Shown one piece after another: positions 14,933 through 23,281 of a stretch of 35,552 nt of DNA. Numbering within the stretch: position 1 is the first letter of the stretch; each line of letters starts with the position of its first letter. The DNA is taken from NCBI GenBank assembly GCA_964478125.1, contig CAYZGR010000034.1:1-35552 (forward strand), written 5' to 3'. The stretch is from FW021-bin31 sp964478125 (lineage in GTDB: Bacteria > Bacteroidota > Bacteroidia > Chitinophagales > Chitinophagaceae). The notes under the pieces are model-generated. The model did no database searches, was not told where the DNA came from, and worked only from the letters and a program-made list of their open reading frames with translations. Position numbers and translations under genes: made by a program.

Positions 14933-16315
14933 TTATTTCGCGGTGAGTAAATTGGCTTTGAAAAAAGACTGGGGCTCCAGTTTTGCTTTCATTTCGGGAT
15001 TGATCAGCAATCCGGCACAATAAGGTTGTCCGGTAATATACTTTCTAACATATTGCCGTATATCTTTCCGCGTAACTTTTTTCAGATGATCCAGATAAGC
15101 AAAGTAATATGGAAGAGAGGCGGAACACCACCAAAAAGACAGCGTATGCACGTAAGAAGAGGTTACTTCTTTTTGCCTTATCCGGCTTATTTCCATTTGC
15201 CTTTTGGCGGTGGCCAGTTGCTGGCCGGTAAAATAATCCTCATTGTCAAACATAGCAATCTGTTTTTTAACGACTGCCAGGCATTCTTTTATTTTATCCG
15301 GATTAGGCGAAATACTCATGGTGATCGTTCCACCATATTTCTGTGTGAGATAACCAAAATTTACCCCTGTCGCCAAGCCGGAGTCCAGCAAGGCTTTGCT
15401 CAATTTAGATGAATGTTGATTTAAGATATTCGAAAAAAGGTCTGCCGCATAGGTAGCAGAAATATCGTTCCTCGTATTCGGACCTATCCACGTAATATGG
15501 ATGGCTGGCACCTTGGCATTTTCGTCGGTGACGATAAAATAATCTGTTTTCTGCAAAGGTTGAAATTCCGGTATGGGGTATTTCTTAAAAGGATCAAAGC
15601 CGGAAGATTTCCAGCTTCCCATAATCTTTTCTACTGCATTAAAGACTTTGTCATGGTTCACATCTCCGGCAACGGTAAGCAACGAATTGTTAGGCCAATA
15701 GTATTTATTTTTGATGGCTTCCATCTTGGCCGGCGTTGCGGAAAGGATCACATCATGATTCCCTATTACATTTTTTCTGCTAAATAAATGACCCCACAGG
15801 TGATGGTTCATGGCTACATGCAAGGCAAAATATGGATTGGACTCTGCCCGCCTAAATTCGCCATTCACCACTACATTTTCTTTTTTCATTTCCACAGAAT
15901 CAAATTTCGGATATTGAATGGCGGCATTCATAAAATGCAGACCTTTGATGAGATTAAAGCTGGGAAGCGTAAAAAAATAGTTCACCCTTTCTGTATTAGT
16001 CGTGCCATTAAATACAATACCTAATGCTTTCAAGCGCTCCATAAAAGCTTCCTGGCTGGCATATTCTTTGTTCGCTTTAAAAAACATATGCTCATACAAA
16101 TGACTCAAACCGTTAAATTCGGGCGGCTCGGTGTAAGAGCCGTTTTTTACTGCTATCTCAATAGTGGCCAACGGCACGCTGTGGTCTTCCAAAACGAGCA
16201 CCTGAAGACCGTTGGACAACGTTTTGAGAAAAATATTAGACGGCAGGTAAGATTGGGCAAAGCCGGCCATAACCCGAAACAATAAAACCGACAAAAAGAG
16301 ATACTTTTTAAGCAT
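14933..16315 (-). CDS. M16 family zinc metallopeptidase, active subunit
   Basis: This is a 460-residue exported peptidase. The signal peptide is about 1-21 (ending AGFAQ). The inverted zinc motif is HLYEH (His72, Glu75, His76), and the third ligand is Glu153 in VVVNGEFRR, 76 residues after the motif, which is the classical HxxEH-x76-E spacing. The C-terminal half is the second, non-catalytic M16 lobe. M16B enzymes are commonly two-subunit, and the next gene encodes the matching inactive subunit. They probably degrade peptides in the periplasm. The start at 16315 has an AT-rich leader; a divergent oxidoreductase gene lies 146 bases away. Confidence 0.93.
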   Translation of the reverse strand: MLKKYLFLSVLLFRVMAGFAQSYLPSNIFLKTLSNGLQVLVLEDHSVPLATIEIAVKNGSYTEPPEFNGLSHLYEHMFFKANKEYASQEAFMERLKALGIVFNGTTNTERVNYFFTLPSFNLIKGLHFMNAAIQYPKFDSVEMKKENVVVNGEFRRAESNPYFALHVAMNHHLWGHLFSRKNVIGNHDVILSATPAKMEAIKNKYYWPNNSLLTVAGDVNHDKVFNAVEKIMGSWKSSGFDPFKKYPIPEFQPLQKTDYFIVTDENAKVPAIHITWIGPNTRNDISATYAADLFSNILNQHSSKLSKALLDSGLATGVNFGYLTQKYGGTITMSISPNPDKIKECLAVVKKQIAMFDNEDYFTGQQLATAKRQMEISRIRQKEVTSSYVHTLSFWWCSASLPYYFAYLDHLKKVTRKDIRQYVRKYITGQPYCAGLLINPEMKAKLEPQSFFKANLLTAK

Positions 16316-16461
16316 AATTTAAGGTTTTAGAGAACAACAGCGTAAGAGGGTTTCACAGGAAATGTCTGGATACCGGCGAAATTTCCGGTTTGGAAAACTA
16401 AGTTACGTCGTTTTTGCCACAAGTTTGTTTTATTTTAGCGAAGACAACAAAAATTACTACT

Positions 16462-17580
16462 ATGAACACACGCCGGAATTTTTTACAAAAGCTTACCGCG
16501 TCTGCTGTGGCCTTACCTTTTCTGCCTTTAATAGGCGCGGCGCGTAGCAAACCTGATGCTTATCCATACACGCAGCCAGAAAGGGTATTGCGGGTAGCCA
16601 TTATGGGGCTGGGCAGCTACGGGACTCGTGTATCAGAAGCCATGCAATCCTGCAGGCGGGCGAAGCTCGTCGGGGTCATCAGCGGTACGCCGGCCAAGAT
16701 CAAACGCTGGCGGGCGAAATACAACATCCCGGAAAAAAATTGTTACAATTACGAAACTTACGACCAGATCAAAGACAATCCCGACATAGACGCCGTATAT
16801 GTGATCACCCCCAATGCGCTGCATCACGATGCAGTGTTACGGGTAGCTGCAGCCGGCAAACAGGTGATCTGTGAAAAGCCCATGGCCGTGAATGCCCGCG
16901 AGGGCCGGGAAATGGTCGATGCCTGTAAAAAAGCCGGGGTGAAATTGCTTGTCGGCTACCGCATGCATTTTGAACCGAACACCCTTGAGATCATTGGCAT
17001 GCGTAAAGCCGGTGAATTCGGGAAGATCATGTTTTTCCAGGGGCTGAGCGGCTTTCGCATCGGCGATCCCACTCAGTGGCGATTGAACAAAGAACTTTCC
17101 GGCGGAGGCGCCTTAATGGATATCGGAATTTATGCACTAAATGGCGCCCGTTACATGACAGGCGAAGAACCCAACTGGGTTACCGCCCAAGAAACGAAAA
17201 CCAACCCCGTAAAATTTAAAGAAGATATAGACGAGACGATTCAGTTTCAACTCGGCTTTCCCAGCGGAGCGGTAGCTTCCTGTTTATCTACTTACAATAT
17301 GAATTACCTGGACCGCTTTTTCCTCAATGGCCAAAAAGGATTTGCCGAATTACATCCGGCCACGGGCTACGGGCCTATTAAAGGACGGACCCATAAAGGA
17401 GTGTTAGAACCTTCGCGTGTGACCCACCAAACCATACAAATGGATGAAATGGCCGGGATCATCCTGGAAGATAAAAAACCTGTTGTGCCGGTAAATGGCG
17501 AAGAAGCCGTAAAAGACCTGGCCATCATGGATGCCATTTATAAAGCCTGCCAAACGGGAGAAAAGATAGCGTTGGTATAA
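16462..17580 (+). CDS. Gfo/Idh/MocA family NAD(P)-dependent oxidoreductase with Tat signal
   Basis: This is a 372-residue sugar or polyol oxidoreductase. The ATG at 16462 is chosen because it starts a Tat-type leader, MNTRRNFLQKL followed by a hydrophobic stretch ending near GAARS; a longer reading from 16414 would bury it. The Rossmann motif GLGSYGTR is at 49-56, and CEKPMAVN (137-144) holds the family EKP lysine. The C-terminal part (GYRMHFEPNTLEII, GGGALMDIGIYALNG) resembles glucose-fructose oxidoreductase-like enzymes. The cofactor is usually bound before Tat export. It is near myo-inositol oxygenase and could act on inositol or a related sugar, but that is inference from position only. 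Confidence 0.92.
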   Translation: MNTRRNFLQKLTASAVALPFLPLIGAARSKPDAYPYTQPERVLRVAIMGLGSYGTRVSEAMQSCRRAKLVGVISGTPAKIKRWRAKYNIPEKNCYNYETYDQIKDNPDIDAVYVITPNALHHDAVLRVAAAGKQVICEKPMAVNAREGREMVDACKKAGVKLLVGYRMHFEPNTLEIIGMRKAGEFGKIMFFQGLSGFRIGDPTQWRLNKELSGGGALMDIGIYALNGARYMTGEEPNWVTAQETKTNPVKFKEDIDETIQFQLGFPSGAVASCLSTYNMNYLDRFFLNGQKGFAELHPATGYGPIKGRTHKGVLEPSRVTHQTIQMDEMAGIILEDKKPVVPVNGEEAVKDLAIMDAIYKACQTGEKIALV

Positions 17581-17584
17581 TGAA

Positions 17585-17689
17585 ATGGACCATACTTCCT
17601 TTTCATTGTATATTCATTGCCGGCTGGTCGGGTATTATTACATAGAGGGAAAAGAATATCCGTATCATATCAGTTCGAGGACCACGTAA
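17585..17689 (+). CDS. Short reading frame of unknown status
   Basis: This is a 34-residue frame (MDHTSFSLYIHCRLVGYYY, then IEGKEYPYHISSRTT) that begins 5 bases after the oxidoreductase stop. I recognise no family. It may be the tail of a decayed gene, since it lies beside another apparent remnant. Its first bases also form a weak AT-rich hairpin (AATGAAA with TTTCATT). Confidence 0.2.
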   Translation: MDHTSFSLYIHCRLVGYYYIEGKEYPYHISSRTT

Positions 17690-17706
17690 AAAAGAAATGA
17701 TACTTT

Positions 17707-17768
17707 ATGAAAGCTAAGGAATTGGAAAAAAATTTGACGCAGAAGATGTGAGATTCCGGACTGTCTGA
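17707..17768 (+). pseudogene. Possible frameshifted start of a CopG/BrnA-type antitoxin gene
   Basis: Translation gives MKAKELEK and then loses frame in a run of seven A residues. Adding one A there gives MKAKELEKKFDAEDVRFRTV, closely resembling the N-terminus of small antitoxins of the form MKAKEFDKKFDxGEDV. The frame ends after that block, so at most about 20 residues survive. No toxin frame is evident beside it. The resemblance is short and unconfirmed. Confidence 0.3.
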
Positions 17769-17853
17769 ACCTAACCCGTGCAAAACAAAAGTGATAAAAT
17801 CCCAATAGCGTCCTCTTTCCTTCTGAACGAAAGCGCAGCGATCTATTATTTTC

Positions 17854-18735
17854 TTACAGTTTAAGCGTCTTAGGAAGATACTTTTTTATAAGACCGTCAT
17901 AATACGGTTTCAGCTCTTCCAATACAGGCGGGGTCGGACTTTTTGAATAGAGATCGTAAGGATTAAACTTTTTTACCCATTTGAACATTTCCCGATCATG
18001 GTCATTTAATAGATAATCGTAAGCATTTTCGCGATGTTGCGGATAAAAAGAATGATACCGGATCATGTATAAAGCCGGTTCGGGCAGGTAATCTTTCATC
18101 ATCTGATACATATACTCATCATGTCCCCATGATAATTGCACATTTTCTAATCCTATTCCCTCTTTATATACCCCGACTTTCGTGTTGTAGCGCTCATCAT
18201 AAGTATCGGGATTGTCCGCAAAAAATTCGGAATAAACGATCTTATCCGAAAAAGCACAGCCTACGGGGAAGGTATCCCCCACCACTGCCCATTGAGGCTC
18301 GCCAAAAAGGCACAATACTTTTCCCATATCGTGAATAAAGCCGGTGAGTACAAACCAATCGGGATGGCCATCTGCACGAATGGCTTCAGCAGTTTGCAAA
18401 AGATGCTGCAATTGGTCCAATTCAATATCCGGGTCCGAATCGTCTACCAGGGTATTCAGGAAATCCAGGGCCTCCCAAACAGGTAGTTCCCTGCGGTTAA
18501 ATTGCAAAAAGTCGGCCTTTTTTTCCTGCACAAAATCATAGGTCTGGTACTTATGATTCAGGCGATAAAACGTTTTCACCGTATCCCTGGCCGGATCATC
18601 GTAATTGCGATATTCCTCTTTGGGTTTAGCTGTTTGCTCCGGTTCCGGATAACGTTCCAGAACCTCATCCTCCCATTCTTCAATACTTCCCAGGGGATTC
18701 GTTTCTCTTTCGGAAAACTTTTGTCCATTATTCAT
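17854..18735 (-). CDS. Myo-inositol oxygenase
   Basis: This non-haem di-iron enzyme cleaves myo-inositol with O2 to D-glucuronate in the cytoplasm. The ATG at 18735 (MNNGQKFSERETNPLGSIEEW, 293 residues) matches the family length better than the earlier in-frame ATG at 18765. All six iron ligands of animal MIOX have counterparts: His111 in QHLLQTAE, His135 and Asp136 in FIHDMGKVL, His205 in SWGHDEYMY, His228 in RYHSFYPQH, and Asp261 in FNPYDLYSKS. It is divergent from a sodium/solute symporter with a shared 109-base regulatory region, which suggests uptake of inositol by the transporter and oxidation by this enzyme. It is rarer in bacteria than the Iol pathway. Confidence 0.93.
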   Translation of the reverse strand: MNNGQKFSERETNPLGSIEEWEDEVLERYPEPEQTAKPKEEYRNYDDPARDTVKTFYRLNHKYQTYDFVQEKKADFLQFNRRELPVWEALDFLNTLVDDSDPDIELDQLQHLLQTAEAIRADGHPDWFVLTGFIHDMGKVLCLFGEPQWAVVGDTFPVGCAFSDKIVYSEFFADNPDTYDERYNTKVGVYKEGIGLENVQLSWGHDEYMYQMMKDYLPEPALYMIRYHSFYPQHRENAYDYLLNDHDREMFKWVKKFNPYDLYSKSPTPPVLEELKPYYDGLIKKYLPKTLKL

Positions 18736-18754
18736 GACGCTATTTTTAGATAGC

Positions 18755-18762
18755 CAAATATA
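18755..18762 (-). promoter_or_regulatory. Probable -7 box of the myo-inositol oxygenase gene
   Basis: On the minus strand TATATTTG, a full TAnnTTTG match, lies about 20 bases upstream of the ATG at 18735. The -33 position holds only T-rich sequence rather than a clear TTTG. Confidence 0.45.
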
Positions 18763-18795
18763 CAAAATATAATTATAGAAAAACTTTTCCGGGCT

Positions 18796-18825
18796 TTTGT
18801 TTTTTCAATTATCCGATTATCTTTA
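18796..18825 (+). promoter_or_regulatory. Promoter of the symporter gene
   Basis: TTTG (18796-18799), an 18-base spacer and TATCTTTA (18818-18825), one mismatch from TAnnTTTG. Predicted start of transcription is near 18832, leaving a leader of about 12 bases before the ATG at 18845. Confidence 0.5.
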
Positions 18826-18844
18826 ACCTGAATTATCCACTGCT

Positions 18845-20500
18845 ATGCACCTCAGATTTATTGATTACCTTATTATTGCCCTTTATTTTGCCTTTGTTTT
18901 AGGTATCGGTTTTTTTATCCGAAAGAAAGTTAAAACCGGTAGTGAATTTTTAACCAGCAACCGTTCCATTCCTTTATGGATTACCAGCCTGGCCTTTATT
19001 TCTGCCAATCTGGGGGCACAGGAAGTTATGGGAATGGCCGCTTCAGGCGCTAAGTATGGGATCATGACCAGCCATTTTTATTGGCTGGGAGCCGTTCCGG
19101 CCATGTTTTTTGTAGGCATTTTTATGATGCCTTTCTATTATGGGAGCAAGGTGCGCTCTGTACCGGAGTACCTGGCCAAGCGGTTTGATGAAAAAACGCG
19201 GGGATTAAATGCCTTTACTTTTGCCATCATGACGGTCTTTTCATCCGGTATTTCCTTATATGCCCTGGCGCTTCTTTTTGATGTTATTTTAGGATGGAAG
19301 TTCGAATTTTCCATTTTCCTGGCCTCCGGCATCGTGCTGGTTTACACTTTTCTGGGCGGATTAACCAGTGCGGTTTACAATGAGGTATTGCAATTTTTTT
19401 TAATCGTATTGGGATTGGCCCCGCTGGCTTTCATTGGGCTCCACCATGTGGGAGGATGGAATGGGATAGTAGAAAGATTACCCGATGCCATGACCCATAC
19501 CTGGAAATATATGGGCCATACTTCGGACAATACCATGGGCGTGAATACCTGGCAGGTGGTATTCGGGTTGGGATTTGTGATGTCTTTTGGTTATTGGTGT
19601 ACGGATTTTCTGGTTGTCCAGCGGGCGCTAGCGGCCCGGAGAATGCGTGCAGCACAAAGTACGCCCGTCATTGCTTCTTTTCCTAAGATGCTGATGCCCT
19701 TTTTTGTGATCCTGCCGGGATTGATCGCCATGGCATTAATGACTATCCCCGGTTCGGGATATCATATTCCGGACGCCGCAAACGGGCAGACCAATTATAA
19801 TTTAGTCATCCCCTCCCTGCTCAATCATTTTTATCCCAGCGGCCTTCTTGGCGTGGGATTAACGGCACTTTTTGCTTCTTTCATGTCCGGAATGGCGGGA
19901 AATGTTACCGCTTTTAATACGGTCGTAACTTATGATATTTACCAATCCTATTTCAGACCCGGTAAGAGTGAAAAACATTACCTGAATGTGGGCCGGATAG
20001 TTACGGTGGCGGGAATCGCCGCCTCCATAGGCACCGCTTATTTGACCAAAGGGTTCAATAACCTTAATGACTTCCTTCAATTGGTTTTTGGATTTGTAAA
20101 TGGCCCTTTATTCGCCACTTTTGCCTTAGGAATGTTTTGGAAAAGATCTACGGGGCATGGCGCTTTTTATGGTTTGTTAGGCGGTACATTGGCAGCTGCA
20201 CTTACTTACAATCTGACCATGGCCGAAGGGAAGGGCGGAGCCATAGCGAATCTCCATACTTTCAGCTCGGGGATGGCACAAAGTTTCATGGTAGCCATAG
20301 TAGCCTTTTGTTCCTGTTTTATTCTCACTATTATTGTCAGTTTATGTACAAAACCACATCCCAAAGAGAAACTCGTTGGGCTGGTTTACAGCCTTACACC
20401 CAAACCGGAGCTGGGTCACATAGCCTGGTATAAAAAGCCCCTTACCATCGGAATTGCCGCGTTGATCTTAATGACGATATTGAATTTGATTTTTATGTAA
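18845..20500 (+). CDS. Sodium:solute symporter (SSS/SLC5 family)
   Basis: This is a 551-residue inner-membrane transporter with about 13-14 hydrophobic segments, starting with IDYLIIALYFAFVLGIGFFI. Family features are FLTSNRSIPLWITSLAFISANLGAQEVMGMA (first inverted-repeat helix with the sodium-binding region), YTFLGGLTSAVYNEVLQF near 160-178, which is the SSS signature, and GLTALFASFMSGMAGNVTAFNTV near 340. These are SGLT-like, so sugars or polyols are likely substrates. Divergence from myo-inositol oxygenase makes inositol the leading candidate. Downstream lies a repeat-rich region and an assembly gap, so any following gene on this strand may be missing. Confidence 0.92.
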   Translation: MHLRFIDYLIIALYFAFVLGIGFFIRKKVKTGSEFLTSNRSIPLWITSLAFISANLGAQEVMGMAASGAKYGIMTSHFYWLGAVPAMFFVGIFMMPFYYGSKVRSVPEYLAKRFDEKTRGLNAFTFAIMTVFSSGISLYALALLFDVILGWKFEFSIFLASGIVLVYTFLGGLTSAVYNEVLQFFLIVLGLAPLAFIGLHHVGGWNGIVERLPDAMTHTWKYMGHTSDNTMGVNTWQVVFGLGFVMSFGYWCTDFLVVQRALAARRMRAAQSTPVIASFPKMLMPFFVILPGLIAMALMTIPGSGYHIPDAANGQTNYNLVIPSLLNHFYPSGLLGVGLTALFASFMSGMAGNVTAFNTVVTYDIYQSYFRPGKSEKHYLNVGRIVTVAGIAASIGTAYLTKGFNNLNDFLQLVFGFVNGPLFATFALGMFWKRSTGHGAFYGLLGGTLAAALTYNLTMAEGKGGAIANLHTFSSGMAQSFMVAIVAFCSCFILTIIVSLCTKPHPKEKLVGLVYSLTPKPELGHIAWYKKPLTIGIAALILMTILNLIFM

Positions 20501-20552
20501 CATGCCTATTCAGAAGCCTGAATTAAACAAGCCGTAAACCGGTATTTATATG

Positions 20553-20745
20553 GATGGTTTGGCACTTTCTCCGGATTTCCATTACGATTCGTGCATTCGT
20601 GGCAACTCCTATTTCTATTATAGGAGCCGCCCATCGAATGATGTTATATAGATAGTTGGGTACTCTTCTAGATTTCCACCATGATTCGTGCATTCGTGGC
20701 AACTTCTATTATAAGAGCCGCCAATCGAAATATTTCAATAGTTGT
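20553..20745. repeat. Two diverged ~97-base tandem repeat units
   Basis: Identical 22-base cores begin at 20586 and 20683 (period 97; core contains ATTCGTGCATTCGTGGC). Both are preceded by a related block (GATTTCCA or GGATTTCC) and followed by CTATTATA-(A/G)-GAGCCGCC and ATCGAA. In the first copy CTCCTAT and ATAGGAG form a 7-bp hairpin, and the second keeps a weaker version. A third, partial copy may start near 20738, where the assembly then breaks. No coding capacity is seen. Confidence 0.65.
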
Positions 20746-20933
20746 TGAGCAAGCCGATCCTATTTAAAGAAGGGGGCANNNNNNNNNNNNNNNNNNNNNN
20801 NNNNNNNNNNNNNNNNNNNNNNNNNNNNNNNNNNNNNNNNNNNNNNNNNNNNNNNNNNNNNNNNNNNNNNNNNNNNNNATCGAAATATTTCAATAGTTGT
20901 TGAGCAAGCCGATCCTATTTAAAGAAGGGGGCA
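20724..20933. repeat. Assembly gap 2 flanked by identical 55-mers
   Basis: Bases 20724-20778 and 20879-20933 are identical over 55 bases, with exactly 100 N (20779-20878) between them, the same pattern as gap 1. The right copy includes the last codons of the glycerophosphodiesterase gene, so the left copy repeats those codons out of context. The gap is probably a contig overlap and not a long missing segment, though strain variation or extra repeat units could hide here. Confidence 0.9.
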
Positions 20934-21724
20934 TCCAGATCCGAATCAATTTGGTAATAAACCACCCCTTCCCTCTTCAGTCTTTCAATATCTTCATTAG
21001 CCTTTTCAGCCGGCTCTTTTTCTTTACTATACCTAAATTTGTTGATTATGGCTACGATCAGGATATTGTTCTTTTTGGCCCAACGGATATCGGAAACGTG
21101 TAAATTCTCAGGAGTTGCAAATAGATAATAATTTGACGGGGAGAAATCAGGCTTCTTCATATTTTCTTCCAATTGTTTTCGGGTACAGCTAAGTCTGATC
21201 TTACCGGTAAAGAACGGTGTAGAGGCCGATGTCCCTATCATTAAAGCATGATCCAACATCCCATATTTTCTCAATAATCGTACAAGACGGGAAAACAATA
21301 TGGTATCTTTCCCGGGAATTTTATTATCAATCATGATCTGTATCTTCCCCTTACAATATTTTAGAACTTCTTCAAATTTAAGAACCCTGCTTTCTCCAAC
21401 GGAGCTACGGAGGCTGCTGATCTCTTCCCATGTCATTGAGGATACGGGTTTATCTACATGATAATAGCGTTTAAAGGTAGGTGCATGTTGTATAATAAAA
21501 ATACGGTCTTTTGTAAGCCTTAAATCTACTTCTACCATATCATACCCCCTCAATATAGCTGCTTCAATAGCCGCCTTGCTGTTTTCAATATGATGCTCAT
21601 TAACGATTCCTCCCCGATGTGCAATTAAAAAATATTCTTTAGCTGACGGAGAAAAGGATTGTGCTTGTACCTTATTTGATAAAGCACTTATCGAGCCTAT
21701 AAGAAGCAGGACTAAAAACCTCAT
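20915..21724 (-). CDS. Glycerophosphodiester phosphodiesterase family protein, exported
   Basis: GDPD-family enzymes hydrolyse glycerophosphodiesters (such as glycerophosphocholine or glycerophosphoinositol) to sn-glycerol-3-phosphate and an alcohol. The ATG at 21724 gives MRFLVLLLIGSISALSNKVQAQ, a signal peptide, and a 269-residue protein. Catalytic positions are HRGG (His36, Arg37), EN (Glu47, Asn48), EVDLRLTKD (Glu65, Asp67) and IIQHAPT (His80), in the usual GDPD order. It begins 17 bases after the stop of the SusD gene and so is the third gene of a susC-susD-GDPD operon. That implies that SusCD captures a phosphodiester-type substrate or imports the product. The stop codon lies just inside the gap-flanking 55-mer. 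Confidence 0.92.
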   Translation of the reverse strand: MRFLVLLLIGSISALSNKVQAQSFSPSAKEYFLIAHRGGIVNEHHIENSKAAIEAAILRGYDMVEVDLRLTKDRIFIIQHAPTFKRYYHVDKPVSSMTWEEISSLRSSVGESRVLKFEEVLKYCKGKIQIMIDNKIPGKDTILFSRLVRLLRKYGMLDHALMIGTSASTPFFTGKIRLSCTRKQLEENMKKPDFSPSNYYLFATPENLHVSDIRWAKKNNILIVAIINKFRYSKEKEPAEKANEDIERLKREGVVYYQIDSDLDAPFFK

Positions 21725-21741
21725 TCTGAAAATCAATATCC

Positions 21742-23259
21742 TCACCAACCTGCATTTTGCGTGATCACCCCCCCGCTATTATCAATTTCACTCTGAGGCA
21801 CGGGCCAAACATTCATATAAGACGGATCAAAATATCTTTCAGGCCAGACTACGTGTCCATCAGCCCCATGCAGCGGTTTGCTGCACAGTACCTTTGCATC
21901 CCCCCATCGAACCAGGTCGAAATACGTATTTGCATATTCCCCTGCCAATTCACACCTGCGTTCCCGCTTTAAATCTTCCATCGTAGCTCCCTGTATAGAA
22001 GGTAACCCGGCTCTGTTCCGTATCAGATTAATTTCTTTATCCCCGCTTTTACCCTGCATTAATGCATCCTCCGCTTTTATCAACAATAAACCGGCATACC
22101 GGAGTAGGGGAACATTTAAATCAGTAGTCGGGAAATTACCATTGGGACTGACATGCTCCAGATTGGGATAACTGAAAGGCTCCATATACTTATTAAACTG
22201 GTAACCGGTGAGACTGTTCACCGATTCGTAAACCATATCTTCGCCAAAATAAGTAAAATGATCTCCTTCCTTTAAGATAGTGGCTCCTCTCCTTTCATCA
22301 CCCGGCTGATATAAATCATACAATTCCTTTGTAGGCTGAAAATAACCCCAGCCGTTATATTTACCCCATCCTTTATTCTCCAGCATCACGCCGGGGAGCT
22401 CACTGCCGCCGCCCTCTGCACCTGCCGTACTCACCACCGACCAAATATACTCGGGGCCCCAATTATGATCAACAGAAAATACGTCCCTGAAATGGGCTTC
22501 CAGATGTCGGTTCCCGAATTGAATTACACTATCGGCATACTTCTCAGATTTCGCATATTCTTTTTCATATAAGAACATCTTTGCCATGTAGGCCCATACA
22601 GCCACCTTATGCGGACTGCCATAGTCCGAAGGGTCTAGTTCCTGGAAAAAAGGCAATAATTCAGCCGCCCTTTTCCAAAGCCCTTCTATGTAATCATAAT
22701 TTACTTTTGCGCTTTCTGCACGCGGTATATAATAATCTGTCGTAGCCGTCGCGCTCGTATCCACTATCGGAACACCCCCCTTGCTGTCTCCATACGTATA
22801 GGTTAATTCGAAATACATCAGGCCGCTCAAAAAGTAAGCTGAACCAAGGATTCTATTTTTCAGGCTTTCATCAATATCCATCCCCGGCAGGTGCTTTATA
22901 ATATCATTCGCCCGTTTGATCACCAAATAACGCATCTTCCATTGATCCTGTACATAACTTGCAGTAGCGGCAGCAGGATTAAAATTCTTGATGTTTTCAG
23001 CGGCTGAATTGGACCTGCCCGGCACCATATCCGGTCCGGCATCTATATACCACATGTATCCCCTGCCATAAAATTCTTCATAATTGTTAAAAGGAGAGAA
23101 TAAAGAATTATAAGCCGATATGGCATCATCCGAGGACTTCCAGAAGGTAGCGGCCACAGGGGCGCCCTGAGGGATCACATCCAGCGCTTTATCAGAACAA
23201 CTGCTTATTAGCGCAGTTATTACAACGACGGCTGCAATTCTATAGAGAAATCGTTTCAT
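21742..23259 (-). CDS. SusD/RagB family surface lipoprotein (pair 1)
   Basis: This is a 505-residue substrate-binding lipoprotein of a SusCD transporter. The signal peptide ends in the lipobox ALISSC (Cys21), followed by SDKALD, which is compatible with outer-leaflet export in Bacteroidota. SusD features are FWKSSDDAISAYNSLF, the helical repeat region with YFLSGLMYFELTYTYGDSKGGVPIVD near 140-170, and the C-terminal ERRCELAGEYANTYFDLVRWGDA and VWPVPQSEI. Its start follows the SusC stop by 22 bases, and the GDPD gene follows. By context the substrate may be a glycerophosphodiester or lipid-derived headgroup and not a simple polysaccharide; this is inference. Confidence 0.94.
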   Translation of the reverse strand: MKRFLYRIAAVVVITALISSCSDKALDVIPQGAPVAATFWKSSDDAISAYNSLFSPFNNYEEFYGRGYMWYIDAGPDMVPGRSNSAAENIKNFNPAAATASYVQDQWKMRYLVIKRANDIIKHLPGMDIDESLKNRILGSAYFLSGLMYFELTYTYGDSKGGVPIVDTSATATTDYYIPRAESAKVNYDYIEGLWKRAAELLPFFQELDPSDYGSPHKVAVWAYMAKMFLYEKEYAKSEKYADSVIQFGNRHLEAHFRDVFSVDHNWGPEYIWSVVSTAGAEGGGSELPGVMLENKGWGKYNGWGYFQPTKELYDLYQPGDERRGATILKEGDHFTYFGEDMVYESVNSLTGYQFNKYMEPFSYPNLEHVSPNGNFPTTDLNVPLLRYAGLLLIKAEDALMQGKSGDKEINLIRNRAGLPSIQGATMEDLKRERRCELAGEYANTYFDLVRWGDAKVLCSKPLHGADGHVVWPERYFDPSYMNVWPVPQSEIDNSGGVITQNAGW

Positions 23260-23281
23260 AATCTTTTATTGTTTTAGAACA

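Noticed and set aside
20508..20523. ATTCAG-AAGC-CTGAAT hairpin as symporter terminator
   Set aside because: The six-base stem has no T-run and is weak; not enough to call.
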